Assembly: GCA_021807965.1 (NCBI GenBank) | Contig: JAKBCI010000043.1 | Span: 1-9,279 of the forward strand | Source: Actinomycetes bacterium | GTDB lineage: Bacteria > Actinomycetota > Acidimicrobiia > Acidimicrobiales > RAAP-2 | Reading direction: 5' to 3' | DNA length: 9,279 nucleotides | Part shown: one piece after another, positions 1 to 7,168 of the stretch | Numbering within the stretch: the first letter of the stretch is position 1 | Layout of the letters: every line of letters starts with the position of its first letter | Notes under the pieces: model-generated | Told to the model about the DNA's origin: nothing | The model's input: the letters and a program-made list of their open reading frames with translations, nothing else | The model's database searches: none | Translations under genes and position numbers: made by a program

Positions 1-147
1 TCGCCACTCGACCGGAAACGTCTTGCGATCCCTCGTCACCCCGCGGTGCTCTTCGACGACGGCGAGGCGACGACCGGCCAGACGGTTCACCAGCGAGCTC
101 TTACCAACGTTGGGGCGTCCCACGATGACGACCTGTGGTCGCTTCAC
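1..147 (-). CDS. der: Ribosome biogenesis GTPase Der (EngA), N-terminal fragment
   Basis: This is the first 49 codons of Der; the rest lies beyond the left edge. Der is a cytoplasmic GTPase with two tandem G domains that acts in late assembly of the 50S ribosomal subunit. The visible part starts [10 protein letters not shown] and has the P-loop GRPNVGKS at residues 10-17 and the switch I region GVTRDR at about 36-41, both characteristic of the first Der G domain. The start is a GTG at 147-145 whose last two bases belong to the TGA stop of the upstream DUF512 gene (GTGA, four-base overlap). No Shine-Dalgarno is visible before it, so translation is probably coupled. The neighbouring DUF512 gene supports Der over other TRAFAC GTPases, since the two are often adjacent in Gram-positive bacteria. 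The second G domain and KH domain cannot be checked here. Confidence 0.93.
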   Translation of the reverse strand, partial: MKRPQVVIVGRPNVGKSSLVNRLAGRRLAVVEEHRGVTRDRKTFPVEWR

Positions 148-1520
148 GACGTCGCCAGTTCGTAGCGCACCACTCGCTCGAGCGTCTCGCGCAGATCCCG
201 ACCCGTCGTCGCGACGACGGTCACGGGCCGGGGCAGGTCGTCCAGCTCCAGACCGTCAAGAAAGCGACCCTCGGACAGGCAGACGTCAGGCACGAGGTAC
301 GTGGCGTCGGTCGGCAACGCGTCGAGGGCGCGACTGAGGTCCTGTCCAGTCAACAGGCCAGTCACCTTGATATTGCCACCGAAGTACCTATTTTTGACGG
401 CCACCACGTTGACGCTGTCGAAACCGTGCTCGTCGAGCAACTCGCGTAGCAGTGGGGCCGCGTACTCCCCGGTCATCAGGTACACCGGTCCACCTTGCAG
501 GCCGCTGCTCACCTCGGCACGTGGCGCTCGATACCCCCAGGCTGGTGCTCCGTCGACCGATTGGAAGAAGCCGCTGCCGAGCGTCGCCATGGTGGCGCGA
601 GTAACGAAACTCGACCGGAAGGCCGCTACCATGCCGATGCCGTTCTCGGCTTCGTCGAGGCTCTCGTAGAAGTCCGACGGCGGCGGCGGCGCACCGGCGA
701 CTAAGTAGAACTCGTCACTGGCGTAGAACAGCGATCGCCCGAGGGTTTCCCGCGCGAGTTTACGGTAACGCTCGACGAGTTCGATGACGTGGCGCGCCTC
801 CGTACGCCGGTGCGGACGCATAGTCGCCTCCATGGAAAACTCGCTCACGCCCACCGGCACCACCGCGACTGACGCCGCGCGTGGGTACTGCGTCAGAATG
901 TCCTGCATGGTCGCTTCGAGGTGCGAGCGGTCGTTGACGCCCGGACAGACGACAATCTGTACGTGCACGACGACGTTGGCCGTCAACAGCTCTCGTAGCC
1001 AGCGCAGACTGGTCGCCCCGCGCGGGTTGCGCAGCATCGCGGCCCGCAGCTCCGGGTCAGTGGTGTGAACCGACACGTAGAGCGGTGAGAGTCCCTCGTC
1101 CACGACTCGCTCCAGATCGAACTCCGTAAACCTCGTCAGTGTCGTGTAGTTGCCGTAGAGAAAGGAGAGACGAAAGTCGTCGTCCTTGACGTACAAGGAA
1201 CGGCGCATGCCCTTGGGCAGCTGGTAGATGAAGCAGAAGGAGCAGTGATTGTCACAGGTACGGATTCGGTCGAATACCGCCGAGTCAATCGACAGTCCGA
1301 GGGGCTCACCGGCCTGCTTGTGGACGTCGAACTTGCGCTGGAGGGCTTCGCCGGTTCGCTGCACCACAATCGACACGGTGGGGCCATCAATGAGCTGCTG
1401 GTATTCGATGATGTCGGTTGCCGCGCGTCCGTTGACGCTAATCAGTTCGTCGCCGATTTGCAGACCGCTCGTCGCGGCCGGCGAATCGCGCGAAATTGCG
1501 GCGATGCGGACCGTGGACAC
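144..1520 (-). CDS. PDZ / radical-SAM-like / DUF512 protein of unknown function (TIGR03279-like)
   Basis: This 458-residue protein belongs to the DUF512 family, whose biochemical function is unknown to me. An N-terminal PDZ-like segment (about residues 5-60, with [13 protein letters not shown] at 19-31) is followed by a cysteine cluster C89-x3-C93-x2-C96 in the context [11 protein letters not shown], the radical SAM [4Fe-4S] signature. A segment near 270-300 with [10 protein letters not shown] and ENGIGM, and a C-terminal part with [16 protein letters not shown] (about 380-395), are typical of DUF512. The length is normal and all three cysteines are present. The start is GTG at 1520; no Shine-Dalgarno precedes it, but a TAGGCT box lies six bases upstream, so a leaderless mRNA is likely. 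Its stop overlaps the der start by four bases, so the two are probably co-transcribed. A role linked to ribosome assembly is only an inference from this coupling. No signal peptide is seen. Confidence 0.9.
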   Translation of the reverse strand: MSTVRIAAISRDSPAATSGLQIGDELISVNGRAATDIIEYQQLIDGPTVSIVVQRTGEALQRKFDVHKQAGEPLGLSIDSAVFDRIRTCDNHCSFCFIYQLPKGMRRSLYVKDDDFRLSFLYGNYTTLTRFTEFDLERVVDEGLSPLYVSVHTTDPELRAAMLRNPRGATSLRWLRELLTANVVVHVQIVVCPGVNDRSHLEATMQDILTQYPRAASVAVVPVGVSEFSMEATMRPHRRTEARHVIELVERYRKLARETLGRSLFYASDEFYLVAGAPPPPSDFYESLDEAENGIGMVAAFRSSFVTRATMATLGSGFFQSVDGAPAWGYRAPRAEVSSGLQGGPVYLMTGEYAAPLLRELLDEHGFDSVNVVAVKNRYFGGNIKVTGLLTGQDLSRALDALPTDATYLVPDVCLSEGRFLDGLELDDLPRPVTVVATTGRDLRETLERVVRYELATS

Positions 1521-1526
1521 TAGACC

Positions 1527-1532
1527 AGCCTA
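1527..1532 (-). promoter_or_regulatory. Predicted -10 element of the DUF512-der transcript (leaderless)
   Basis: The minus strand reads TAGGCT, then six bases, then the GTG start at 1520. TANNNT at this distance is what is expected for leaderless transcription, in which RNA synthesis starts at or next to the start codon. No good -35 hexamer is seen (the best candidate is about TCGAGG with a 16-base spacer) and there is no Shine-Dalgarno. The same motif and spacing occur on the other strand before ispH. Confidence 0.6.
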
Positions 1533-1584
1533 CTGGCGCTACCCGTCGCCTCGACCGCCCCGCGTAGGTCCGCACGGGTCTCAC

Positions 1585-1590
1585 TAGGCT
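1585..1590 (+). promoter_or_regulatory. Predicted -10 element of ispH (leaderless)
   Basis: TAGGCT lies six bases before the ispH GTG at 1597, matching the TANNNT element of actinobacterial leaderless promoters. No Shine-Dalgarno lies between it and the start codon (the spacer is GACGCC) and there is no clear -35 hexamer. It mirrors the element at 1527-1532, and the flanks extend the mirror to about 10 bp with one mismatch (1526-1535 against 1582-1591). Confidence 0.6.
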
Positions 1591-1596
1591 GACGCC

Positions 1597-2643
1597 GTGT
1601 CCGTTGATCGCGTAGTGCTCGCCGCGCCGCGGGGTTTCTGTGCCGGCGTCGAGAAGGCGATCAAGGCCCTTGACTGGATGACGCGGGTTTTCGCCCCGCC
1701 GGTTTACTGCTACCACGAGATCGTGCACAACCGATTCGTGGTCGATCACTTTCGCTCCCTCGGCGTCACGTTCGTAGACGACGTCGCGGAGGTGCCGCTC
1801 GGGGCACCGATCATGCTCAGCGCGCACGGCTCGGCGCCGTCGGTGATCGACGCGGCGCGTGGCTCCGGCGCGACGGTCGTCGACGCCGTATGTCCCCTCG
1901 TCACCAAGGTGCACCACGAACTCAAGGTTCGCGCTCGCAAGGGGTACACCATCCTCTACGTAGGCCACGACGGTCACGAGGAGGCGGTAGGCACGATGGC
2001 GGTGGCTCCAGAGTCGGTGCATCTCATCCAGTCGGTCGAGGATCTGGACGAACTCGGCGATATCGAGGGACCGCTGGCGCTGCTCAGTCAGACCACGCTC
2101 AGCCTCGACGAATGGCGCGACGTGCGAGACGAGGCGACGGCGCGGTTTCCCGACGTATGGATGCCCAACCGGAGTGACCTCTGCTTCGCCACGACCAATC
2201 GGCAGGCGGCGTTGCGCGCCATCGCGGGCGATGCTGACGCCGTGGTGGTGATTGGCTCGCCCAATTCATCCAACACGGTGGCGCTCACCGAGGTGGCCCG
2301 GTCCGCGGGATGTCCGCGGGTGCTGCGCGTCAATGACGCGACGGAGCTCCCCGACGATCTGGTGGGCACGGTCGCGGTCACCGCGGGTGCATCGGCACCC
2401 GAGTCCATCGTGAACGAAGTGCTGGACGTGCTAAACCCCCTCGACGGCGTCGACGTCCACGCCGAGACCGTCGAGGACGAGTACTTCCCACCGCCTCCGG
2501 AGTTGCGCGAGATACTGCGGACGCTCAGCGCCCTGCTCGATCTGGTGACCGCCTCCCCCACGACGTCAGGTTTCGACGGCGACGCGGACCGCGCGTCAAC
2601 GGCCGCGCAGGTACTATCGGCGAGCACTCGCCAGCGTCGCTGA
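1597..2643 (+). CDS. ispH: 4-hydroxy-3-methylbut-2-enyl diphosphate reductase IspH
   Basis: IspH is the last enzyme of the MEP pathway. It uses a [4Fe-4S] cluster to reduce HMBPP to IPP and DMAPP in the cytoplasm. The 348-residue product has all three cluster cysteines: C15 in PRGFCAGVEKA, C99 in DAVCPLVTKVH and C196 in DLCFATTNRQ. Substrate-binding residues are also visible: H44 (EIVHNR), H77 (SAHGS), H127 and E129 (GHDGHEEA), the SQTT motif at 164-167, SPNSSNT at 221-227 and S266 in GASAPES. A tail from about residue 280, with a YFPPPPELRE segment, extends past the catalytic core. The start is GTG at 1597, chosen because the conserved N-terminus begins at once and a -10 box lies six bases upstream. 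It is transcribed divergently from the DUF512 gene. The glycosyltransferase follows after 116 bases on the same strand, which could link isoprenoid supply to a polyprenyl-phosphate acceptor. Confidence 0.97.
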   Translation: MSVDRVVLAAPRGFCAGVEKAIKALDWMTRVFAPPVYCYHEIVHNRFVVDHFRSLGVTFVDDVAEVPLGAPIMLSAHGSAPSVIDAARGSGATVVDAVCPLVTKVHHELKVRARKGYTILYVGHDGHEEAVGTMAVAPESVHLIQSVEDLDELGDIEGPLALLSQTTLSLDEWRDVRDEATARFPDVWMPNRSDLCFATTNRQAALRAIAGDADAVVVIGSPNSSNTVALTEVARSAGCPRVLRVNDATELPDDLVGTVAVTAGASAPESIVNEVLDVLNPLDGVDVHAETVEDEYFPPPPELREILRTLSALLDLVTASPTTSGFDGDADRASTAAQVLSASTRQRR

Positions 2644-2649
2644 GCGCCG

Positions 2650-2662
2650 GCGGGCAACCCGC
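2650..2662. other. Small GC-rich inverted repeat after ispH
   Basis: GCGGG-CAA-CCCGC forms a 5-bp stem with a 3-base loop seven bases after the ispH stop. No T-run follows, so it does not look like a classical intrinsic terminator. In high-GC DNA such a short stem can arise by chance. The rest of the 116-base gap (2644-2759) shows no gene. Confidence 0.25.
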
Positions 2663-2733
2663 GACGGGCGGAGTAGTATTTCGAGGCGCCGCTCACGTCG
2701 GCGGCCACGTGTCGCGAAGCGAACGAACTAGCG

Positions 2734-2739
2734 TACGGT
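2734..2739 (+). promoter_or_regulatory. Possible -10 element upstream of the glycosyltransferase
   Basis: TACGGT fits the TANNNT pattern 20 bases before the ATG at 2760. A start about seven bases downstream would leave a short leader containing a purine-rich GAAGAGAGAGAAGAG stretch that could serve as a weak ribosome-binding site. A second candidate, TAGTAT at 2674-2679, is equally plausible. Neither has a recognisable -35, and transcription from the ispH promoter is also possible. Confidence 0.3.
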
Positions 2740-2759
2740 ACCTCGAAGAGAGAGAAGAG

Positions 2760-3560
2760 ATGGCCAAGCACGACCTCGAATCCCGACGTCTGTCGAAGTT
2801 GCGGACGTACGCCATCACGCAGGCCATGAGTCAGTTCGAGCTCGACTACCCCGGGTTCTCACCCGAGTCGATCGTTGCCTCGATCTGCGCGTACGAGGAA
2901 GAAGGCAACATCGCGTCCGTGCTGGACCAGATGCCCGCGACGATCAATGGTCGGGCGTACACCACGCTGGTGGTGGTGGACGGGGGTGAGGATAGGACCG
3001 CGGCGATAGCGCGCGCCTACCCCGGCGTGAAGGTCATTGAGTTCCCCGTCAACCTTGGTCACGGCGTGGCGCTGCAGGTTTCGTATCGCTACTGCATCGA
3101 GCACGCGGTCGACTTCATCGTCACGCTCGACGCCGATGGCCAGAATGACCCCGGCGAGATGGGTGACGTGCTCGCACCACTGCTCGCTGACGAGGCGGAT
3201 TTTGTGGTCGCGTCACGTCGCCTCGGCGTCGACGAGACGACGGACCGCTTCCGCAAAACCGGCGTACGGTTCTTCTCGTTCATCATGAATCGGATGACCG
3301 GCGCGAACCTGACGGACACCTCGACGGGGTACCGCGCTCTTCGAGTGACCATGTTGGCCGACGTCATTGATCGGTTACGCCAGGACCAGTACCAGACGGC
3401 CGAGCTGCTTATCACGTGCCTTAAGCGGGGCTGGCGATCGGCCGAGGTCGCGACGGTGTGGCACCCGCGCCGGTCGGGCACGACGAAAAAAGGCTCGAAC
3501 TGGCTTTTTGGTCTGCGCTACACCCGCGTAGTGTTCGCGACGTGGTGGCGCGAGCGCTAG
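2760..3560 (+). CDS. Family 2 glycosyltransferase, polyprenyl-phosphate sugar transferase-like
   Basis: This 266-residue protein has a GT-A, family 2 glycosyltransferase fold resembling dolichyl/polyprenyl-phosphate mannose synthases. The nucleotide-binding start is SICAYEEEGNI (41-51), followed by VVVDGGEDRT (71-80) where relatives usually have a DDGSxDGT motif. The DxD-type metal/nucleotide site is DADGQNDP (124-131), preceded by the NLGHG segment at 98-102 that is common in this subgroup. TDTSTGYRALR (185-195) and a WHPRRSG segment (235-241) follow. No transmembrane helices follow the catalytic domain, so it would act at the cytoplasmic face of the membrane. ATG 2760 is chosen because of the purine-rich stretch before it; an in-frame GTG at 2709 would add 17 charged residues. 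It follows ispH and converges on plsC, sharing CTAG across both stop codons. Donor and acceptor cannot be read from the sequence. Confidence 0.82.
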   Translation: MAKHDLESRRLSKLRTYAITQAMSQFELDYPGFSPESIVASICAYEEEGNIASVLDQMPATINGRAYTTLVVVDGGEDRTAAIARAYPGVKVIEFPVNLGHGVALQVSYRYCIEHAVDFIVTLDADGQNDPGEMGDVLAPLLADEADFVVASRRLGVDETTDRFRKTGVRFFSFIMNRMTGANLTDTSTGYRALRVTMLADVIDRLRQDQYQTAELLITCLKRGWRSAEVATVWHPRRSGTTKKGSNWLFGLRYTRVVFATWWRER

Positions 3561-4219
3561 CGCCAGGCTAGGGCCTCGTGGTACACCGCCTCCAGGCGAC
3601 TGCGAAGTTCCTCGGTCTTCGCCGCGATCTGGGACCTCGGGATCCGACCCGTGCTGGCGGGCGGTTCAATCGCTTCGCCCACGACCACGCGGACGCGCGC
3701 GAAGCGCGGCAGCTTCGCGCCGGCCGGCATCGCCCGGTCGCTGCCGGCGATCCCGACGGGTACGACCGACGCACCGGTGCGTGCCGCAACGAACATGGCT
3801 CCGTCGCGCAAGGCATCGACGTGGCGTCCTTCGCGTCGCGTGCCCTCGGGGAAGAGAATCAGCGCCTCGCCTCGTCGCAGCACCTCTTCGGCCAGGTGGA
3901 GCGACTCGCGATCGGCCGTACCTCGCGCCACGGGGAACGCCCCGACGTGGCGTAACGCGGTACCGAGGATTGGCACGGGGAAGAGCTCTTGTTTGGCCAT
4001 GAAGAATACTTTGCGCGGCGAGATGAACAGCGTAAAGACGAAGTCAACGTTGGAGCGGTGAATCGGGGCAATGAGAACCGGCCCGGACGTCGGTATGTTC
4101 GCCGCCCCGCGCACGCGGGGGCGAAAGAGTAGCCACGACAACGTCGTGAGCAGCGCCGCCGCGAATCGGTAGAGCGGCGTCTTGTTGGGGTTGAGAATCA
4201 GATCGGCGTCTTCAGGCAC
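3557..4219 (-). CDS. plsC: 1-acyl-sn-glycerol-3-phosphate acyltransferase (PlsC family)
   Basis: PlsC-family enzymes acylate lysophosphatidic acid at position 2 to form phosphatidic acid, the precursor of membrane phospholipids. The 220-residue protein has the catalytic HX4D motif HRSNVD at 54-59, a block II-like region GAFPVARG (93-100), the glycerophosphate-binding motif FPEGTR at 123-128 and the block IV motif VVPVGIAG at 152-159. A hydrophobic stretch at about 17-32 probably associates with the membrane. The start is GTG at 4219, inside the end of cmk (22-base overlap), supported by AAGGAGAT upstream. It is the last gene of the minus-strand operon, and its TAG stop overlaps that of the convergent glycosyltransferase by four bases. 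cmk-plsC adjacency is common in Gram-positive bacteria. Acylation of another lysolipid cannot be excluded. Confidence 0.92.
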   Translation of the reverse strand: MPEDADLILNPNKTPLYRFAAALLTTLSWLLFRPRVRGAANIPTSGPVLIAPIHRSNVDFVFTLFISPRKVFFMAKQELFPVPILGTALRHVGAFPVARGTADRESLHLAEEVLRRGEALILFPEGTRREGRHVDALRDGAMFVAARTGASVVPVGIAGSDRAMPAGAKLPRFARVRVVVGEAIEPPASTGRIPRSQIAAKTEELRSRLEAVYHEALAWR

Positions 4220-4821
4220 GTGATGATCTCCTTCACTACGTCATCGATGCTTCGGTCGGTCGTGTCAATCTCGATGGCGTCGCGGGCTCGTCGCAGTGGC
4301 GACGCGGCCCGCTCGCGATCGGCGTCGTCGCGCCGAGCGATCGAGGAGAGCCCCTCGTCGCCCCGCCGGCGCGCTCGTTCGCCCAGTGACGCGGTAAGAA
4401 ACACCTTGAGCGACGCCGACGGAAAGACGACCGTAGCGATGTCGCGGCCCTCGACGACGGCCCCCCCGGGTTGCGCGGCCACCCACGCGCGCTGACGCTC
4501 GACCATCGCCGCGCGAACGGCGGGATTCGCCGCCACCGCGGAAACGGCTTGATTCACGGCCGCGTCACGGAGTTGATCGCCCACGTCGCGACCGTCGACC
4601 AATACGCGGGGCTCGGTAGCAATGACTACGGCGCGCGCGACCTGGGCAACCGCGTCGACGTCCTCTGGATCCACCCCGCGGTACAGGACCTCGCTGGTCA
4701 CGGCGCGATACATGGCGCCCGTATCCAGAAACGACCAGTTGAGCGCGGCGGCCAGTGCGCGCGCAACGGTCGACTTGCCCGAACCCGCCGGACCGTCAAT
4801 GGCTACGACGTCGGTACTCAC
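4198..4821 (-). CDS. cmk: Cytidylate kinase
   Basis: Cytidylate kinase phosphorylates CMP and dCMP with ATP in the cytoplasm, recycling nucleotides from RNA and phospholipid turnover. The 207-residue protein has the P-loop GPAGSGKS at 10-17, the family motif DTGAMYRA at 33-40, DGRDVG at 76-81 in the CMP-binding region, EGRDIAT at 124-130, and a lid-region IARRDDADRER followed by ASPLRRARDAIEIDTT. It is somewhat shorter than the usual 220-230 residues, mainly around the lid (about 150-165), but no key motif is missing. The start is GTG at 4821, overlapping the aroA stop as GTGA. No Shine-Dalgarno is seen, so translation is probably coupled to aroA. Adjacency of aroA and cmk is widespread in bacteria and supports the call. 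Confidence 0.96.
   Translation of the reverse strand: MSTDVVAIDGPAGSGKSTVARALAAALNWSFLDTGAMYRAVTSEVLYRGVDPEDVDAVAQVARAVVIATEPRVLVDGRDVGDQLRDAAVNQAVSAVAANPAVRAAMVERQRAWVAAQPGGAVVEGRDIATVVFPSASLKVFLTASLGERARRRGDEGLSSIARRDDADRERAASPLRRARDAIEIDTTDRSIDDVVKEIITCLKTPI
4226..4233 (-). promoter_or_regulatory. Strong ribosome-binding site of plsC
   Basis: AAGGAGAT on the minus strand lies six bases before the GTG at 4219, with GGAG ending eight bases from the start. It sits inside the cmk coding region and fixes the plsC start. It is the best Shine-Dalgarno in the window, implying that plsC can initiate independently of cmk termination. Confidence 0.8.
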
Positions 4822-6095
4822 GTTAGTTGCGCTAACTCGTCAAAGAACGATGGGAAGCTTGTCGACACCGTCTCACTGTCTTCGATCTCGCAACCATGCC
4901 CCGCCGCGCCGGCAATGGCCGCCGCCATCACCATGCGATGATCCAAGGTCGCGGCGTAGGTGAAGCTCGCAAAGCGGCTCGCGTCGCCGACGCCGTCGAC
5001 GAAGAAGTCGTCACCGTCGGCCCACGATCTCGCGCCGAGGGAGCGCGCCAGCGCGACCGCGCCGGCGAGACGATCGGACTCCTTCACCCGCAACTCGGCC
5101 ATCGAGCGAAAGACCGTTACGCCTTCGGCCGCGGCCGCGGCAACGGTGAGCGCCGGGACCTCGTCGACCGAGGGAATCTCACTTGACTCGATGGTCGTGG
5201 CGCGCAGCGTTGAACGACTGGCGCGCAGCGTCGCGCCGAGCGAATCGCTCGCCAGCGTCACGTTCGCGCCCATGCGTCGCAACACGTGCACGAAGCCGAT
5301 CCGCTCCGGCGCGTCGTCGATGGACGCCACCTCGATCTCGGCGTCGGGATGAATCGCTCCCAGCACGGCGAAGAACGCCGACTGGGAGGGATCGCCCGGT
5401 ACCCGCCACTCGGTCGCTCGGACCCGGCCGGGGTGCAGGGTGACGCGCCGACCCGCGCTCACGTCGACGGTTTCAACCGTGACACCCGCTCGAGCGAGCA
5501 TCACCTCGGTGGTCGTCCGCGTGCGTAGCCGTTCGTGAACGACCGTATCGCCCACGGCCGAGAGGCCGGCGAGAAGAATCGCCGACTTCACCTGTGCACT
5601 GGGGACGGGAACCTCGTAGGAGATGCCTCGCAACGCCCGTCCGGTGATCCGTAGCGGCGCAGTGATTCGCGTCCCGTGACCTTCGACGATCGCCCCCATC
5701 ATCCGCAGCGGCACCGCCACCCGATCCATCGGACGTGTAGACAACGACGCGTCGCCGACCAACTCGTGACTGCCACTCACTCCCGCCACGACCCCGGCAA
5801 CCAGGCGCATCGTGGTGCCCGAGTTGCCACAATCGAGCGCTCGGGACGACGCCAGCAATCCCCCGGCGGGACCGGTCACCACCAGCACGTCGTCCTCGAC
5901 GCGCCACGTGGCACCGAGCTGCTCGATGATGGATCGCGTGGCCCTGACGTCGTCACCCTGGGAAAGTCCCCCGAGACGGCTCGACCCGTCCGCGAGCGCG
6001 CTGAGCAGCAGCGCCCGGTGTGAGGCGCTCTTGTCGCCCGGCACGCGCGCCACGCCACGCAGTCGTGGCCTCGGCGTCACTACGGTAGCGGTCAT
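4818..6095 (-). CDS. aroA: 3-phosphoshikimate 1-carboxyvinyltransferase (EPSP synthase)
   Basis: EPSP synthase transfers the enolpyruvyl group of PEP to shikimate-3-phosphate, the sixth step of the shikimate pathway. The 425-residue length is normal. Visible motifs are PGDKSASHRA (19-28), the PEP-binding loop CGNSGTTMRL (89-98), STRPMDR (119-125), SAQVKSA (166-172), the PGDPSQSA segment (233-240), VDEVPAL (310-316), RVKESDRL (336-343) and DHRMVMA (385-391). GDKS, SAQxK and a Leu instead of Pro after the loop arginine (L98) resemble class II enzymes. However, the segment at 193-197 reads RTTTE where the class II motif RxHxE has a histidine, so the class is uncertain. The start is ATG at 6095, overlapping the tyrA stop by one base (TGATG), with no Shine-Dalgarno. 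It lies between tyrA and cmk in the operon. Confidence 0.97.
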   Translation of the reverse strand: MTATVVTPRPRLRGVARVPGDKSASHRALLLSALADGSSRLGGLSQGDDVRATRSIIEQLGATWRVEDDVLVVTGPAGGLLASSRALDCGNSGTTMRLVAGVVAGVSGSHELVGDASLSTRPMDRVAVPLRMMGAIVEGHGTRITAPLRITGRALRGISYEVPVPSAQVKSAILLAGLSAVGDTVVHERLRTRTTTEVMLARAGVTVETVDVSAGRRVTLHPGRVRATEWRVPGDPSQSAFFAVLGAIHPDAEIEVASIDDAPERIGFVHVLRRMGANVTLASDSLGATLRASRSTLRATTIESSEIPSVDEVPALTVAAAAAEGVTVFRSMAELRVKESDRLAGAVALARSLGARSWADGDDFFVDGVGDASRFASFTYAATLDHRMVMAAAIAGAAGHGCEIEDSETVSTSFPSFFDELAQLT

Positions 6096-7168
6096 CAGCG
6101 ATCGAGCGTAACGGAGAAACCCATATCGCTCAGAACGTCGAGGAACCGCGCGGCCTGTTCGGCGTCCACGGCCAGCAGCAAGGTGCCGCCGCGACCCTCG
6201 ATGCCGTGGGCAATCTCGATGTCGAAGATATTGATGGCGCGATCCGAGGCCGCGACCGTCACCTCGGCTAGCACGCCGGGCCGGTCGGTCACGCCAACTC
6301 GCAGGTAGGCGAGGCGGTCGGCGCTGAGGGCGCGCCCGGGCAGCTGGTGGCGAGCGAGCGAGGCCGACTGCAACGCCGTGCCGATGAGGTCGCGTCGATC
6401 GTCGGCGAGGGCGCGGCGAAGCGTCGCGAGTCGGTCCTCGAGCGAGTGCAGGGTCTGGATGACCGCCGCACGATTTTCGAATAGCACGTCGGGCCAGATC
6501 GCGGGATCGCCCGCGGCGATTCGCGTCATATCGCGAAAGCCCCCGGCCGCCAGTTGCAGTAAGACCGCGTCAGACTGGGCCGCGAGGGCGGCTTCGTTCA
6601 TCAGTGCCCCCGCGAGCAGGTGCGGCACGTGACTGGCGAGGGCGACCAGTCGATCGTGGTCCTCGGGGCTGACGGCAACCACCGTGGCGCCGAGATCGCG
6701 CAGAATGCCGTGCAGCCGGCTGTAGTGCGCAGCGCCGGTGGCTCGCGTGGGCGTTAGGACCCACGTGCAGTCCTGGAAGAGGTCGGCGCGTGAGGCCTGG
6801 AGGCCGCGCTGCTCCGAGCCCGCCATGGGGTGGCCCCCGATGAAACGAGGATCGCTCACCGTGGCGCTAACGCTCGACTTCACGCCCGCGACGTCGGTGA
6901 CGATCAAGTCGGGATCGCGCCAGCGCTCGAGCAGGTCACGCGCTACCCCGGCGACCGCGCCCGCTGGGGTAGCCACCACGGCCAGTTCCGGTGGTTCGTC
7001 TCGCGCGTCGCCGCTGATGATCCCGAGTTCGACCGCGCGGCGCACCGTATCGGGATCGTGATCGCTGCCGGTAACCGTCCAGTCGCGGGCGACCAACGCC
7101 CGAGCCACCGAAGCCCCGATCAGACCGAGCCCGACGACGTGCGCGCGGCGACTACTCCGGGAGATCAT
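6095..7168 (-). CDS. tyrA: Prephenate (or arogenate) dehydrogenase with C-terminal ACT domain
   Basis: TyrA oxidatively decarboxylates prephenate to 4-hydroxyphenylpyruvate, or arogenate to tyrosine, with NAD(P)+. The 357-residue protein begins with a Rossmann fold: VVGLGLIGAS at 11-20 is the dinucleotide loop and SDHD at 35-38 ends the second strand. GGHPMAGSEQ (111-120), SHVPHLLA (179-186) and GGFRDMTRIA (209-218) are conserved active-site segments of the helical dimerisation domain. Residues from about 287 to the end form an ACT domain (LRVGVTDRPGVLAEV), which in relatives binds an amino acid and suggests feedback control. The start is ATG at 7168, or GTG one codon earlier; both overlap the aroH end, by 17 or 20 bases. 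A much longer reading frame upstream has no TyrA similarity and covers aroH in another frame, so it was not used. Substrate and NAD/NADP preference cannot be decided here. Confidence 0.93.
   Translation of the reverse strand: MISRSSRRAHVVGLGLIGASVARALVARDWTVTGSDHDPDTVRRAVELGIISGDARDEPPELAVVATPAGAVAGVARDLLERWRDPDLIVTDVAGVKSSVSATVSDPRFIGGHPMAGSEQRGLQASRADLFQDCTWVLTPTRATGAAHYSRLHGILRDLGATVVAVSPEDHDRLVALASHVPHLLAGALMNEAALAAQSDAVLLQLAAGGFRDMTRIAAGDPAIWPDVLFENRAAVIQTLHSLEDRLATLRRALADDRRDLIGTALQSASLARHQLPGRALSADRLAYLRVGVTDRPGVLAEVTVAASDRAINIFDIEIAHGIEGRGGTLLLAVDAEQAARFLDVLSDMGFSVTLDR

Noticed and set aside
1438..2022. A 194-codon minus-strand frame opposite the start of ispH.
   Set aside because: It lies over ispH, the promoter gap and the start of the DUF512 gene in another frame, has no domain, and its composition is Arg/His-rich as in shadow frames.
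2712..2722. A small hairpin TCGC-GAA-GCGA before the glycosyltransferase.
   Set aside because: A 4-bp stem is too short to be meaningful in GC-rich DNA.
4471..4941. A 156-codon open frame on the plus strand over cmk and the end of aroA.
   Set aside because: It shows no motifs and lies wholly opposite conserved genes, so it is a by-product of high GC.
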